In this document: positions 28,522-39,000 of the stretch, in pieces
Numbering within the stretch: the first letter of the stretch is position 1
How the letters are laid out: each line of letters begins with the position of its first letter
Assembly: GCA_030429735.1 (NCBI GenBank)
Contig: JAUIET010000013.1
Span: forward strand, 86,811 to 150,810
Direction: 5' to 3'
Source of the DNA: Gammaproteobacteria bacterium
Lineage (GTDB): Bacteria; Pseudomonadota; Gammaproteobacteria; Pseudomonadales; JAUIET01
DNA length: 64,000 nucleotides
Notes under the pieces: model-generated
The model's database searches: none
The model's input: the letters and a program-made list of their open reading frames with translations, nothing else
What the model was told of the DNA's origin: nothing
Translations under genes and position numbers: made by a program

Positions 28522-29093
28522 GCGAAGAAATCAACGACAAATCGCGCAAACCGTACGGGGCGCTCGCGCTGCTGGCTGTGATCATTCTGGCCATTTTCGT
28601 CAAGCAGCGCCACTCTGACCTGATTGTCGATGAAGTAAACCGCGGCAGCCAGGATGTGGTCGACACTTACACCGTGGGTGTGAGCTCAACACGTTTTAAC
28701 GAAGAAGGCGGAAAATCGCGTTTGATGGAAGCAGAATACGCGGCACATTATTCGATGAGTGATGAGACATTGCTGCAAGCACCGAGGATACAAAACATCA
28801 GCGACACTGGTAAAATATGGGAAACCAGCGCACGCAATGGCAAAGTGCGACCCGGTGGCGATGTGTACGATCTGTGGAATACGGTGCTGATCGAGCGAAT
28901 TCAGGGCGATACAGTAGCGCGAACCGACAAGCTCACCTATGATGCCCTGCTAGGTCAGGCACGAACGCAAGAAGAAGTCATCATTGACACAAGAATTGGC
29001 CAAACGATTGGCATTGGTATGACTGCCAGCTTGAACGACGAAGTTCTAACATTGCACAGCGAGGTAAGAAGTGTCTTCGAACCTCTGCGCTAA
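28518..29093 (+). CDS. lptC: LPS export protein LptC
   Basis: Bitopic inner-membrane protein that passes LPS from LptBFG to LptA. The 191 residues have one membrane helix (about 12–30, ALLAVIILAIFVK) and a periplasmic beta-jellyroll domain. A TTG at 28518, overlapping the kdsC stop, is the apparent start. Its end overlaps lptA by 23 bases. Confidence 0.92.
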   Translation: MSEEINDKSRKPYGALALLAVIILAIFVKQRHSDLIVDEVNRGSQDVVDTYTVGVSSTRFNEEGGKSRLMEAEYAAHYSMSDETLLQAPRIQNISDTGKIWETSARNGKVRPGGDVYDLWNTVLIERIQGDTVARTDKLTYDALLGQARTQEEVIIDTRIGQTIGIGMTASLNDEVLTLHSEVRSVFEPLR

Positions 29094-29601
29094 CATCATC
29101 GCAACAATCTGTTCGCTGCTTTTACTGAGTTCTGGCGCTGCCGCGTTGGACGAAGATCGCAAGCAACCTATCAGAGTTAAGGCCGACAGTGCGGAACGCG
29201 ATGACCGCCAGGCGATCACCCGCTACAGTGGCGATGTGGTGATCGACCAGGGTAGCCTCAACATTGTGGCGCAGGAAGTGACCATGTATGGCTCAACCAG
29301 CGTCAGTAAAATTGTGGCGACAGGTAAGCCCGCGCGCCTTCGCCAACAACCGCAGCCAGACAAAGGTGTGGTAACAGCGCGAGCAGAACTAATCGAATAC
29401 ACAGTGTCCAGCGAAGTCGTCACGTTGCAAAAAAACGCATATGTTGAGCAAGACGGTACCGAAGTACGGGGCGATGAAATCACATACGACATGAACCGGC
29501 AGATTGTTCGAGCAAATGGCGCCTCGAACACGCAGGGCCGAGTAGAGATCATAATCCCTCCAAACGACAATGCGGTTAACACGCCGCAAGAGGCTCCCTA
29601 G
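29071..29601 (+). CDS. lptA: LPS transport periplasmic protein LptA
   Basis: LptA forms the periplasmic bridge along which LPS moves to LptDE. The 176 residues comprise a signal peptide (about 1–25), then the OstA-like jellyroll beginning IRVKADSAERDDRQAITRYSG, with YDMNRQIVRANG near the end. The start is GTG inside lptC. The C-terminus ends one codon before the lptB start. Confidence 0.94.
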   Translation: MSSNLCANIIATICSLLLLSSGAAALDEDRKQPIRVKADSAERDDRQAITRYSGDVVIDQGSLNIVAQEVTMYGSTSVSKIVATGKPARLRQQPQPDKGVVTARAELIEYTVSSEVVTLQKNAYVEQDGTEVRGDEITYDMNRQIVRANGASNTQGRVEIIIPPNDNAVNTPQEAP

Positions 29602-30327
29602 TTGCCCGTTCTACAAGCATTACACCTGGCCAAAAGCTACAAAGGCCGCAGCGTAGTCAAAGATGTGTCCTTAACCGTGAACAGCGGTGACATTGTGGGC
29701 TTGCTTGGCCCGAATGGCGCTGGTAAAACGACGTGCTTCTACATGGTGGTCGGTATTGTTAAGCCTGAAAAAGGTCAGATCAAAATCGATGATACTGACG
29801 TTACCAGCAAACCCATGCATGTGCGCTCACGAAAAGGCATCGGTTACTTACCGCAAGAAGCCTCTGTCTTTCGTAAGCTCAGCGTTGAAAATAATATTAT
29901 GGCGATTCTGGAAACCAGAGCCGAGCTAAACCGCCAGCAACGCAAAGACAAACTTGAGCAACTGCTGCAAGAGTTTCACATTACACACATTCGTAAAAGC
30001 CTTGGTATGGCACTGTCCGGAGGCGAGAGAAGGCGCGTTGAAATTGCCAGGGCGCTGGCAACTGAGCCCTCTTTTGTATTGCTCGACGAACCCTTCGCTG
30101 GCGTTGATCCGATTTCGGTGAACGATATTAAGCAAATAATAATACATCTTAAAAACCGAGGTATTGGCGTACTGATTACTGACCATAATGTGCGAGATAC
30201 GCTTGATATATGCGAAAAAGCCTATATTGTCAGTGAAGGTCACATTATCGCTGAAGGAAATTCAGAAGCGATTTTGAATCACAGTAAAGTCAAGGAAGTC
30301 TATCTCGGGCAAGAATTCTCGCTCTAA
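29602..30327 (+). CDS. lptB: LPS export ABC transporter ATPase LptB
   Basis: Cytoplasmic ATPase that powers LPS extraction with LptF and LptG. The 241 residues contain Walker [10 protein letters not shown], the signature [15 protein letters not shown], Walker [13 protein letters not shown] and the switch His in [11 protein letters not shown]. The start codon is TTG, directly after the lptA stop. lptF and lptG are not in the window, which is normal. Confidence 0.98.
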   Translation: MPVLQALHLAKSYKGRSVVKDVSLTVNSGDIVGLLGPNGAGKTTCFYMVVGIVKPEKGQIKIDDTDVTSKPMHVRSRKGIGYLPQEASVFRKLSVENNIMAILETRAELNRQQRKDKLEQLLQEFHITHIRKSLGMALSGGERRRVEIARALATEPSFVLLDEPFAGVDPISVNDIKQIIIHLKNRGIGVLITDHNVRDTLDICEKAYIVSEGHIIAEGNSEAILNHSKVKEVYLGQEFSL

Positions 30328-30481
30328 AACGACCGTCAACGCTACATTGCCACGCAGCGTTATCGCCAGTATGCCCCCTACCCGTATGTCAAGCCGTCTA
30401 TTTCACGAAATTTCCTCTCTCTGCGAACATTCGCTACAACAAGCATTGCTTGCGCTGCCACGCAGAGCTACACTTTGACTA

Positions 30482-31996
30482 ATGAAACAGTCCCTGCAAC
30501 TGAAACTTGGCCAGCAACTGACGATGACTCCTCAGTTGCAGCAAGCGATCAGGCTCCTGCAACTCTCCACACTCGATCTGCAGGGCGAAATACAAGAAGC
30601 GCTTGAATCGAACCCTCTGCTTGAGGTTGAAGAAGAGGGTGGCAATCAGAGCGCCGACGACTCGGCGGATTCAAGCAGCTCCTCATCAGATACGCGTTCT
30701 GACAACGAAGCAGGCAAATCCAAAGCAGAATCTTCGTCTGGAGAAACCAATCCCATAGACGGCTCCGAAGACAATTGGGGTGACGCCAATGTTGCTGACG
30801 TGCCGGTAGATTCTAACTGGGACGATATTTACCCAGCGGGCCCCTCGACCAACTCATCAGGGCCGGCCAGCAACGACGAATTTGATTTTGACAGCCGCAA
30901 CACGGCTGAGTTGTCTCTGCAAGATCATCTGATGTGGCAACTGAATATGACGTCCATGTCAGACACCGACATGCTGATAGCCCTGGCCATAGTGGATGCG
31001 ATAGAGCCCAGTGGCTTGTTGAGCGTCACCCCGGAAGAGATACATGCTGGCTTTGACCCTGAGCTGGACATTGAGTTGGATGAAGTGGAAGCCGTTCGCC
31101 ACCGCATACAACAGTTCGACCCGGCCGGCGTAGCCACCGTAGACTTGCGTGAATGCATCACCGTGCAACTTAAACAGATGGCTGAAGATACGCCCTGGCT
31201 CTCGCAAGCGTTGAGGCTGGTCGATCGACACATGCATTTGCTGGGTTCTCGAGATTATGCGCAGCTAATGCGGCGCATGAAGCTGAAAGAAGACGAGCTC
31301 AAGCAAGTGATTGCTCTGATTCAAAGCATGAATCCATACCCGGGCGACTCCGTTGCACAGAGCAAAACTGAGTACGTTGTTCCGGACGTTTTCGTCAGTA
31401 AAAAAAATGACCGATGGACCGTTGAACTCAACCCGGATATAGCACCCAAGTTGCGTATTAACGCAGACTACGCGGGCCTGATTCGGCGAGCGGATAACAG
31501 CCAGGACAATGCGTTTTTGAAAGACAACCTGCAGGAAGCTCGCTGGTTTCTGAAAAGTTTGCAAAGCCGCAACGAAACCCTGATGAAGGTATCCAGCTGT
31601 ATCGTAGAACACCAGGTGAACTTCCTGGAGTATGGCGATGAAGCAATGAAGCCAATGGTATTGCATGACATTGCACAAGCGGTCGACATGCATGAATCAA
31701 CCATTTCTCGTGTGACTACACAAAAGTACATGCACACACCGCGAGGTATTTTTGAATTAAAGTACTTTTTCTCCAGCCACGTCAGTACATCGTCCGGCGG
31801 AGAATGCTCATCAACCGCGATCAGGGCAATCATCAAGAAGCTTGTTGTCGCCGAAAATCCGCGCAAGCCGTTGAGCGACAACAAAATCGCCAACCTGCTG
31901 GCCGAACAGGGCATTGAGGTTGCCAGGCGAACGATTGCAAAATACCGAGAAAGTATGAATATTCCACCGTCAAATGAGCGTAAGCGGCTTGTTTGA
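30482..31996 (+). CDS. rpoN: RNA polymerase sigma-54 factor RpoN
   Basis: Alternative sigma factor for -24/-12 promoters, dependent on enhancer-binding ATPases. It has 504 residues: a Gln-rich activator region ([21 protein letters not shown]), a long acidic region II rich in Ser, Asp and Glu (about 50–140), the core-binding domain, a helix-turn-helix, and the RpoN box ARRTIAKYR near the end. Upstream of hpf, ptsN, rapZ and ptsO, the standard neighbourhood. Confidence 0.97.
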   Translation: MKQSLQLKLGQQLTMTPQLQQAIRLLQLSTLDLQGEIQEALESNPLLEVEEEGGNQSADDSADSSSSSSDTRSDNEAGKSKAESSSGETNPIDGSEDNWGDANVADVPVDSNWDDIYPAGPSTNSSGPASNDEFDFDSRNTAELSLQDHLMWQLNMTSMSDTDMLIALAIVDAIEPSGLLSVTPEEIHAGFDPELDIELDEVEAVRHRIQQFDPAGVATVDLRECITVQLKQMAEDTPWLSQALRLVDRHMHLLGSRDYAQLMRRMKLKEDELKQVIALIQSMNPYPGDSVAQSKTEYVVPDVFVSKKNDRWTVELNPDIAPKLRINADYAGLIRRADNSQDNAFLKDNLQEARWFLKSLQSRNETLMKVSSCIVEHQVNFLEYGDEAMKPMVLHDIAQAVDMHESTISRVTTQKYMHTPRGIFELKYFFSSHVSTSSGGECSSTAIRAIIKKLVVAENPRKPLSDNKIANLLAEQGIEVARRTIAKYRESMNIPPSNERKRLV

Positions 31997-32067
31997 CCGG
32001 ATTAACAGGCGATCAGCAATGACGCCACAAGAAAGGCTTTGCCTTGTCACAGCAAAAAGAGGGCTCT

Positions 32068-32385
32068 ATGCAAGTACAAATCAGTGGACATCATGTGGAC
32101 CTTACCGACTCTTTACGCGACTATGTCAACGCTAAGTTGACCCGCATCGAAAGGCACTTCGACAATATCACCAATACGCACGTCACTCTCAGTGTAGAAA
32201 AAATACGACAGAAAGCAGAAGCCACAGTGCATGTATCTGGCGCAGATATTTTCGCCGCGTCCGAATCAGACGATATGTACGCCGCCATTGACACGCTGGC
32301 CGACAAACTGGACCGCCAGATCATCAAACACAAAGAGAAAGTGCGTAGCCACAAAGGCGCCAACGTATCTGACAGCTTTAACTAA
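32068..32385 (+). CDS. hpf: Ribosome hibernation promoting factor HPF (short form)
   Basis: Binds the 30S decoding centre and helps form inactive 100S ribosomes in stationary phase. About 105 residues (MQVQISGHHVDLTDSLRDYV; then AEATVHVSGADIFAASESDDMYAAIDTLADKL in two blocks). The ATG at 32068 has AGAGGG just before it; a TTG at 32044 opens the same frame without support. Lacks the C-terminal dimer domain of long HPF. Confidence 0.93.
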   Translation: MQVQISGHHVDLTDSLRDYVNAKLTRIERHFDNITNTHVTLSVEKIRQKAEATVHVSGADIFAASESDDMYAAIDTLADKLDRQIIKHKEKVRSHKGANVSDSFN

Positions 32386-32423
32386 GGACCGCGCGAGCTG
32401 CTTGCTCGCGTGTTTTCACATGC

Positions 32424-32879
32424 ATGCACATTAGCGATATCCTGACGTCGGAACGTACGTTTCATTCCGTAGCCGGTCAGTCCAAGAAACGTATCTTTGA
32501 ATTTCTGGCAAGCGAACTGGTGGAAGACAGCAAGCCAGCGCATATGCAACGAATACTCGATGCGTTCATGGCGAGAGAGCGCCTGGGCAGCACCGGTCTG
32601 GGACAGGGTATCGCGATCCCGCATTGTCGCTTGGAAAGCTGCACCAAGTGCGTTGGCGCGCTGCTAACTCTGAGACACGGCATTGATTTTGACGCACCTG
32701 ACAAGCAACCTGTCGACGTGTTATTCGTGTTGATGGTGCCCGGTGAGGCAACTGACGAGCATTTGCAAATTCTCGCGGAATTGGCCAAGCGGTTCAGTAA
32801 TCCCGGTTATTGTGAAAGCCTGCGTAATTCACGAGATGCCGAGGACCTTTATCTCGCGGCAATCGCCCCAATCACCTAG
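32424..32879 (+). CDS. ptsN: Nitrogen PTS enzyme IIA (PtsN)
   Basis: Phosphate acceptor of the regulatory nitrogen phosphotransferase system, linked to potassium and nitrogen control. The 151 residues show RERLGSTGLGQGIAIPHCRL, in which H67 is the expected phosphorylated histidine. NPr (ptsO), its phosphate donor, is encoded at 33916. Confidence 0.96.
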   Translation: MHISDILTSERTFHSVAGQSKKRIFEFLASELVEDSKPAHMQRILDAFMARERLGSTGLGQGIAIPHCRLESCTKCVGALLTLRHGIDFDAPDKQPVDVLFVLMVPGEATDEHLQILAELAKRFSNPGYCESLRNSRDAEDLYLAAIAPIT

Positions 32880-33022
32880 GGCAAGCAAGGCAATCAGCTT
32901 GAACCAGAGGCCATTCCGCGGTACCGTAGAGCGCTGAGCTGAGCCACTGGAACTGGAACCTGGATCGTTGCAACACTGTGCGCCAGTCCGCCAGCAGGCT
33001 CTATTAAACTACGGGAATCGCT

Positions 33023-33919
33023 GTGTCCGCTAGCAATCCAAAAGGACGAAAACTTGCCATCATTTCCGGAAGATCCGGGTCAGGCAAGACAACGGCACTG
33101 CATGTGCTTGAAGATGCTGGCTACTATTGTATTGATAATTTGCCCGCAGCGCTGTTGCCAGCGCTGGTTGAACAAACCCAATCTACCCAATCTGAAGAAT
33201 ACCAACACCTGGCCGTCTGCATCGATGCGCGCAATGCCGCTGACGACATTGCTCGCTTCGATGAATTTATGGAAGGCTTCCCTGACAATCTGCACGCCGA
33301 AATAATTTATCTCGATGCGAATGGCGAGGAACTCCTTAAGCGGTTCAGTGAAACTCGCCGCAAACACCCGCTGAGTGATCGCTTCACGGCCTTGAAGGAG
33401 GCACTCGAGGCCGAAAAGGAGCTACTTGCGCCAATCGCAAACGGTGCCACACTGACGATAGAAACCAGCCAAATGAACATCTACGAGCTGCGCGACATAG
33501 TACGCCAGCGGGTCGTAGGGGATACTCTTGGAGGTATTGCCATTCTGTTCGAATCGTTTGGCTTCAAGAGGGGTATTCCAACAGATGCCGATATCGTTTA
33601 TGACGTACGCTGTCTGCCCAACCCCTATTGGAGCAAAGAGTTACGAAAGCAAAGTGGTTTGGACCAGGGCGTGATAGATTTCCTCGAGCAAAACCAATCT
33701 GTTGAAGACATGTTTGATGATATTGCGCGCTTTCTGGAGCGCTGGTTACCCGAATTCCAGGCGAACAATCGCAGCTATGTGACGATTGGTATTGGTTGCA
33801 CCGGCGGGCAGCATCGTTCCGTGTACATGAGTGAACGCCTGCTGCGACATTTCAGCAGTCAATTTGATAATGTTCAAGTGCGCCACAGAGAATTGAAGCG
33901 TATTGCTGACGACCAATGA
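33023..33919 (+). CDS. rapZ: RNase adapter protein RapZ
   Basis: Nucleotide-binding protein that in E. coli targets the small RNA GlmZ to RNase E, tuning GlcN6P synthesis. The 298 residues start from GTG 33023, with Walker A GRSGSGKT at 16–23. The C-terminal domain has VRCLPNPYW and GIGCTGGQHRSVYMSERL. Overlaps ptsO by four bases. About 140 bases with no recognisable feature separate it from ptsN. Confidence 0.96.
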   Translation: MSASNPKGRKLAIISGRSGSGKTTALHVLEDAGYYCIDNLPAALLPALVEQTQSTQSEEYQHLAVCIDARNAADDIARFDEFMEGFPDNLHAEIIYLDANGEELLKRFSETRRKHPLSDRFTALKEALEAEKELLAPIANGATLTIETSQMNIYELRDIVRQRVVGDTLGGIAILFESFGFKRGIPTDADIVYDVRCLPNPYWSKELRKQSGLDQGVIDFLEQNQSVEDMFDDIARFLERWLPEFQANNRSYVTIGIGCTGGQHRSVYMSERLLRHFSSQFDNVQVRHRELKRIADDQ

Positions 33920-34185
33920 TCCAGAAGGAAATAGAAATCATCAACAAACTTGGTTTGCATGCTCGTGCGGCTGCGAAGCTGGTTGCTGCTGCCGGACATT
34001 TCAGTTCCTCGATCCAAATCGGCAAAGAGGGCCAATTGGTAGATGCCAAGAGCATTATGTCAGTAATGTTGCTGGCGGCCAGCAAAGGTACCGTGCTGAA
34101 CGTTGAGGTGTCCGGCAATGATGAACAGGAAGCATGGCAGTCCATAGAGACTCTTATTCAGAACCGTTTCGACGAAGCCGAGTAA
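33916..34185 (+). CDS. ptsO: Phosphocarrier protein NPr (PtsO)
   Basis: HPr-like carrier passing phosphate from PtsP to PtsN. The 89 residues carry the active histidine H15 in NKLGLHARAAAKLV and a Ser46 region AKSIMSVMLLAASKG. The ATG overlaps the rapZ stop. Confidence 0.95.
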   Translation: MIQKEIEIINKLGLHARAAAKLVAAAGHFSSSIQIGKEGQLVDAKSIMSVMLLAASKGTVLNVEVSGNDEQEAWQSIETLIQNRFDEAE

Positions 34186-34186
34186 C

Positions 34187-35548
34187 ATGGGTCAGTCGCC
34201 AGATTCAGGCCAAAAACAAACGCCAATCGATGCTCTAAATAATGCGTTGGACGCAGGCACGCTTGCGCACGTTCGACGCATGCTTAACAGTTTGCCTGCG
34301 GCCGAAGTGGCAGACCTGCTGGAGTCTTCTCCACCCGACAAACGCAAAGTGCTGTGGCAGCTGATTGAACTTGAAAATGAAGGCGAGATCCTTCATGAGG
34401 TAAACGCCGACATCAGCGGCGAGATCCTCAGATCCATGGACACCGAAGAATTACTTGCGGTGACCGAAGGTCTGGAAACAGATGACCTGGTAGACATTGT
34501 TCAACAGCTCCCTGAGCAACTATCTAACGAATTGCTGCAATCAATGGACGCCCAGGATCGGCAACGAGTTGAGCTGGTTTTGCCATTCGCCGAAGATACT
34601 GCCGGTGGCCTGATGAACACCGATACCATCACGGTTCGTCCCAGCCATACCATGGAGTTAGTGCTGCGTTATTTACGCAGACACGAGGAGATTCCGCGCT
34701 TCACAGACACATTGATTGTTGTGAATCGGAAGGACGAATTTCTTGGCTTACTGCCTTTGCGCCGCGTGTTGGTCAGCGACCCTGGTATGACAGTGCGTGA
34801 GCTGATGCAGACTGGAATAGAGGCCATACCTGCCGACATGCCTGACAGCACAGTGGCCTCGCTGTTTGAGCGTCATGACTGGGTATCTGCGCCAGTGGTT
34901 GAAACCAACAGCAACAAACTGCTAGGTCGAATTACGATCGATGACGTGGTCGATGTCATCATTGAAGACGCCGATCATTCATTGATGAGCATGGCGGGCC
35001 TGGGCGACGACGCCGAAACGTTTAGCAGAGTCATACACGCCGCACCACGCCGGGCGCTTTGGCTGGGCGCCAACCTGATCACGGCATTTATTGCGGCGGC
35101 TGCAATCAACCTGTACCAGGAAACAATTCAGCAGATCGTTGCCCTGGCGATATTAATGCCTATTGTGGCCAGTATGGGTGGAGTTGCAGGCAGTCAAACA
35201 CTGACCATTATGATCAGAGGGATGGCACTTGATCAGATCAATCGCAGCAATACACGTTGGTTATTGAATCGTGAGTTAATTGTGGCAGCATTGAACGGCA
35301 TGCTCTGGGCACTGGTTGTCGCGGCCGTTGCAACGCTGTGGTTTGGCGATCAACGGATAGGGATAGTTATCGCACTTGCCATGTTCATCAATCTGGTGAC
35401 TGCGGCATTGGCTGGCGTACTTTTACCATTGCTACTCAAGGCTTTGAAGATAGACCCGGCACTGGCAGGCTCTGTGATACTGACCACAGTCACTGATGTG
35501 GTTGGTTTCGTCTCGTTTCTGGGCCTGGCTACCGCCTTCTACATGTGA
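34187..35548 (+). CDS. mgtE: Magnesium transporter MgtE
   Basis: Mg2+-gated magnesium channel of the inner membrane. It has 453 residues: an N-terminal superhelical domain (about 15–130, AEVADLLESSPPDKRKVLWQL), two CBS domains (about 135–260, including TAGGLMNTDTITV) and five membrane helices (about 285–450, with the conserved MPIVASMGGVAGSQTLT). One base follows the ptsO stop, so it shares that operon. Confidence 0.95.
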   Translation: MGQSPDSGQKQTPIDALNNALDAGTLAHVRRMLNSLPAAEVADLLESSPPDKRKVLWQLIELENEGEILHEVNADISGEILRSMDTEELLAVTEGLETDDLVDIVQQLPEQLSNELLQSMDAQDRQRVELVLPFAEDTAGGLMNTDTITVRPSHTMELVLRYLRRHEEIPRFTDTLIVVNRKDEFLGLLPLRRVLVSDPGMTVRELMQTGIEAIPADMPDSTVASLFERHDWVSAPVVETNSNKLLGRITIDDVVDVIIEDADHSLMSMAGLGDDAETFSRVIHAAPRRALWLGANLITAFIAAAAINLYQETIQQIVALAILMPIVASMGGVAGSQTLTIMIRGMALDQINRSNTRWLLNRELIVAALNGMLWALVVAAVATLWFGDQRIGIVIALAMFINLVTAALAGVLLPLLLKALKIDPALAGSVILTTVTDVVGFVSFLGLATAFYM

Positions 35549-36093
35549 TTTCTGTGAGTAAAGAAAAACAGAGTAACCGGATCGAGTCTGGCGAGCAATC
35601 GGCTGCAGACTTACCGATAGACGAACCGCCAAGTAAGTCCCAGTTAAAGCGGGAGTTTCGTGCCCTGTTCGACCTCGGTGAAACGATGGCTGACCTGCCC
35701 AACAAACAGCTCGCTAAAATAGCGTTGCCAGATGACGTCAGAGAGATTCTGCAGCGCATTCGAGGCATGCCTAAACGTGATGCCCGGCGCAGAGAGTTGC
35801 GCTATCTTGCCAAGCACTTGAATGAGCTTGACGTGACGCCCATAAAAGCGGTACTCGATGATATTGCTGCAGGCCGACGCGCGGAGGCCAGAAAATTCCA
35901 GCAACTTGAAGAGCTGCGCGACCAGATTCTCAGTGATCCAGAACAGGGCATTGCCTCGGCACTTGCCGAATTCCCGCATATTGATCGGCAAAAGCTGGTG
36001 CAATTGGCGCGAAATCACCGCAAGGAAGTCGAGATGAACAAGGCACCGTCCAGCGCGAGAAAATTGTTTAAGTACCTTCGGGAGCTGCAGTAG
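35545..36093 (+). CDS. darP: Ribosome-associated protein DarP (YjgA)
   Basis: DarP (formerly YjgA) is a late 50S assembly protein. The 182 residues are highly charged and helical: KSQLKREFRALFDLGE, LPDDVREILQRIRGMPKRDARRRELRYLAKHL in blocks, and DRQKLVQLARNHRKE. Start is GTG at 35545 overlapping the mgtE stop; a GTG at 35554 is an alternative. The 3' end overlaps the convergent yhdP end by 26 bases. Confidence 0.92.
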   Translation: MISVSKEKQSNRIESGEQSAADLPIDEPPSKSQLKREFRALFDLGETMADLPNKQLAKIALPDDVREILQRIRGMPKRDARRRELRYLAKHLNELDVTPIKAVLDDIAAGRRAEARKFQQLEELRDQILSDPEQGIASALAEFPHIDRQKLVQLARNHRKEVEMNKAPSSARKLFKYLRELQ

Positions 36094-39000
36094 CCTTATT
36101 TGGTGGCGCCACGTTTTCTCGTCCTGCTGCCCCTTCCGATCTGGAATCAAGCAATTGCTGATTGTCTGGATTCGCTGTTTCGGGCGCTCCAGATTGCCCA
36201 GCGTCATCATCAAAAATGCGCTGCAGCTTAATATCCGGCTCGTCCCAGCTACCGGTGACTTCATAAGAGGCACTGGAGAGTTTCTCCATGGGTTTTTGAA
36301 AGATTTTGCCGGCTACATATACGCCCGCAGCCATTGGCAAACCACCCGCCAGTGCAGCAACCCAGGGCAAGTTACTGCTGATCGGCAGCGTTGCGATCAT
36401 TCGAGTGTCAACTGTTTCATTGATCAGGTCCAGACTGCCGGTCATCTGCAGACGGGACGATGGCCCGTTAACTTCAAAGGCTTGCTCTATATCCAACTTG
36501 CCATTCGCCAGAGCAAAGCCACCCGTAATTTGATCGTAACTGAGACCGCGGTTGAACACATCATCAAAACGGAACTGCAGTCGCCGCAGCAGAGTATCAA
36601 AATTGAAAAGGCTGAAAATTCTTAAAGCATTTGCAGTTGAGTTGGTTTCCAAAAACTGGCCATTGCTCAACGCGATATCAACCTTACCCTCCATGCCCGC
36701 CAATTCAAGGTCGAGTGGCGAGCCATACCACAACAGGTCCGCGCCAAATCGACAGCTATTGCTCCGAATCGCGGCGGCGTAATTCCATGCTTCAAGCACA
36801 GCCCCCAGATCCCCGCAGCTCAGTACACCGGTAAATTCCGTTTTTTGCTGGTCACCAACACGTCGCCAGCGCACAAAGGCCGGCTGCTCCTTGGTGCCGG
36901 CAATTTGCATTCCACGACTGTTGGCTGTCAGATTTTTAAATACGATGCCGTGTTGGATGGACGATGTGGAAAACGCCCATTGCCCATATTGCTTATCGTT
37001 AACGCGCAAATCAGAAAGCTGAAATTGCATTTCCGGCAACTCGGCGGGGTAAAAATCCGCCAGCAAATCCTCTTTTGGCTGCTCCGGTCTGTCCAAACCA
37101 GGTTCATTGGTTTCCGTTCGTAAGTACAAACGATCAAGGGAAACATTCAACGCTGTCGATTGCGCAGCGTCATAGGTTGCCCTGCCGGCAACGCGCTCGC
37201 CGTTGAAGGCAAATGTCCAAGCGTCACCATGACTGGCGACAGCAGCAGTGACTTGCTCAAATTCGTTGCCAAACACGTCCGCAATGTCCAGTTTCAAATC
37301 CTGGGCGTAGACCGTGGGCAACTTTCGTTGCGCTGACGTGGTGCGAACTGCGTTATCCGCCACTTCTGCCTGGCGCACTTCTTTTGCGTTTGCATCGGCC
37401 TCAACCCGATAGGCATCAATCACATCCAGGGTACCGGCAAGATCAAATCGTTTCAAATTACCGCTTAAACGTAGGCTGTCATCCGCGTAGCTGGGTGGCT
37501 GATCGCTATAGAAGCTAAGCATGCCTGTGATCGCTTCATCAGGTGGCAGGACCAGAGCTCCGTTCATGCGGTCTGCCAGTTGCAAGCGCATGCGCAGTGG
37601 GTTCTCGTTCAAAAACAAGGTGATTGCCAAAGGCAACTGCTGCTGATCAAGTTTTCCAAACGGTGGCGGCAGGTTTGAACTTAGACCCAATAATCGGGAG
37701 TGTATGTTAAGTCGGGTGTCGTCCTTTCGGATGTTCAGCTCGGCCTCATAGTCAATCTCACCACTGAGAAATTCGTTTAAAGGCGCCCGCAGCCAGCCAA
37801 GCACAGATCGAGCAACAGTCGTACCGCGAACAGATAAAGATGTTGTCCACTCAGCTTCCTCGCCAGCCCCGGCCGCTGGCGTTTGCGTGGATTGGATCTC
37901 AGCCGACAGAGAATCCCTCCACAGTGTGCCAACCAGCCCCGCGGAGTGTAAACCTTTAGTGCTTGAGTATCTGAGCGGTCCATTGACGTCCGCAAACTGC
38001 AAATTAATACGCTCGTTGTCCAGCTGAGCGTCATGCAGCCGGGCTCGCACATCAACACTGACGTCTTTCTCCAGCCCGATAGGAATACCGGCTACCACCC
38101 GTCCGCTGACGCGCCCCTGACATGACCAATCGTCCAGTGCACTCCCCAGTTGCTTCTTGATCGGAGAGTCCTGCATGTACGCCAACGCTGCGGAAACCTT
38201 TCCATCGATACGGGTGTTGATCTTTACTTCACCGCCTTTCTGACGCCTGGCCGGTACGTACCTAACGACTACGTCATGCATATCCAGACCACTAACACTT
38301 GCCTGCCCTGCTTCAACAAGAACATGTGTATCATCCACAAAGACTGTGGCTTGCAAATCTCTCGCCGCTGGCCAAGCAGGATCGTAATCCAGCTCTGCAT
38401 CATCGGCATTCAGATACAATTGTATGGATTTATTGCTGCCAGAGTCTTTGTCCAGCGAACCTCTGTAAATAAAGGCGGCTTCGTTGACATCCGCAGAGAC
38501 TACGCTGCGTTCCAGCCATTCCCTCAAGCCCTTATCCAAAGTGTAGGGAATAAAAGTATTGCGGTATCGTGCCCGCGTGTCTTCCAGTGCGATTTGCAAA
38601 TCCATACTGGGTGTAAGTGCGTAGTCTTTCTTAAGTGGTAAATCCAGATTCAGGTAGGCCGCCGCCTCGCCGAGCTTACCCCCAAAGTCCAACAAGCCAC
38701 TCTCTACCTCGACTGTCTTTTCTTTTATGCGCCACTGAACCAGGCCATTCGCTCTGGCAAAACCAATTGGTTCACGAAACAATTTGGGAAATCGTAATTC
38801 AATATCCTCAGAATCTATATCAACGATGCCCTGCGTCAGCGTCGCATAAACCTGACCGCTAAGGTTTTCCACGCCAGGTGCGCCTTTCCAGGCTCGTGTT
38901 GACACCTGATTCAAGCGTGCGGAAATTTGCAGATTTTTTACCCCCCCTTGCTCTGGAAAACGCAGGGTGATGTCTTGCAACTCGCCGCCCGGGTCCAAGG

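Noticed and set aside
32880..33022. Possible small gene or promoter between ptsN and rapZ
   Set aside because: No convincing start, ribosome site or spaced promoter hexamers were found.
36155..36625. A 156-codon plus-strand frame opposite yhdP
   Set aside because: Antisense to yhdP, with no start signal or recognisable motif.
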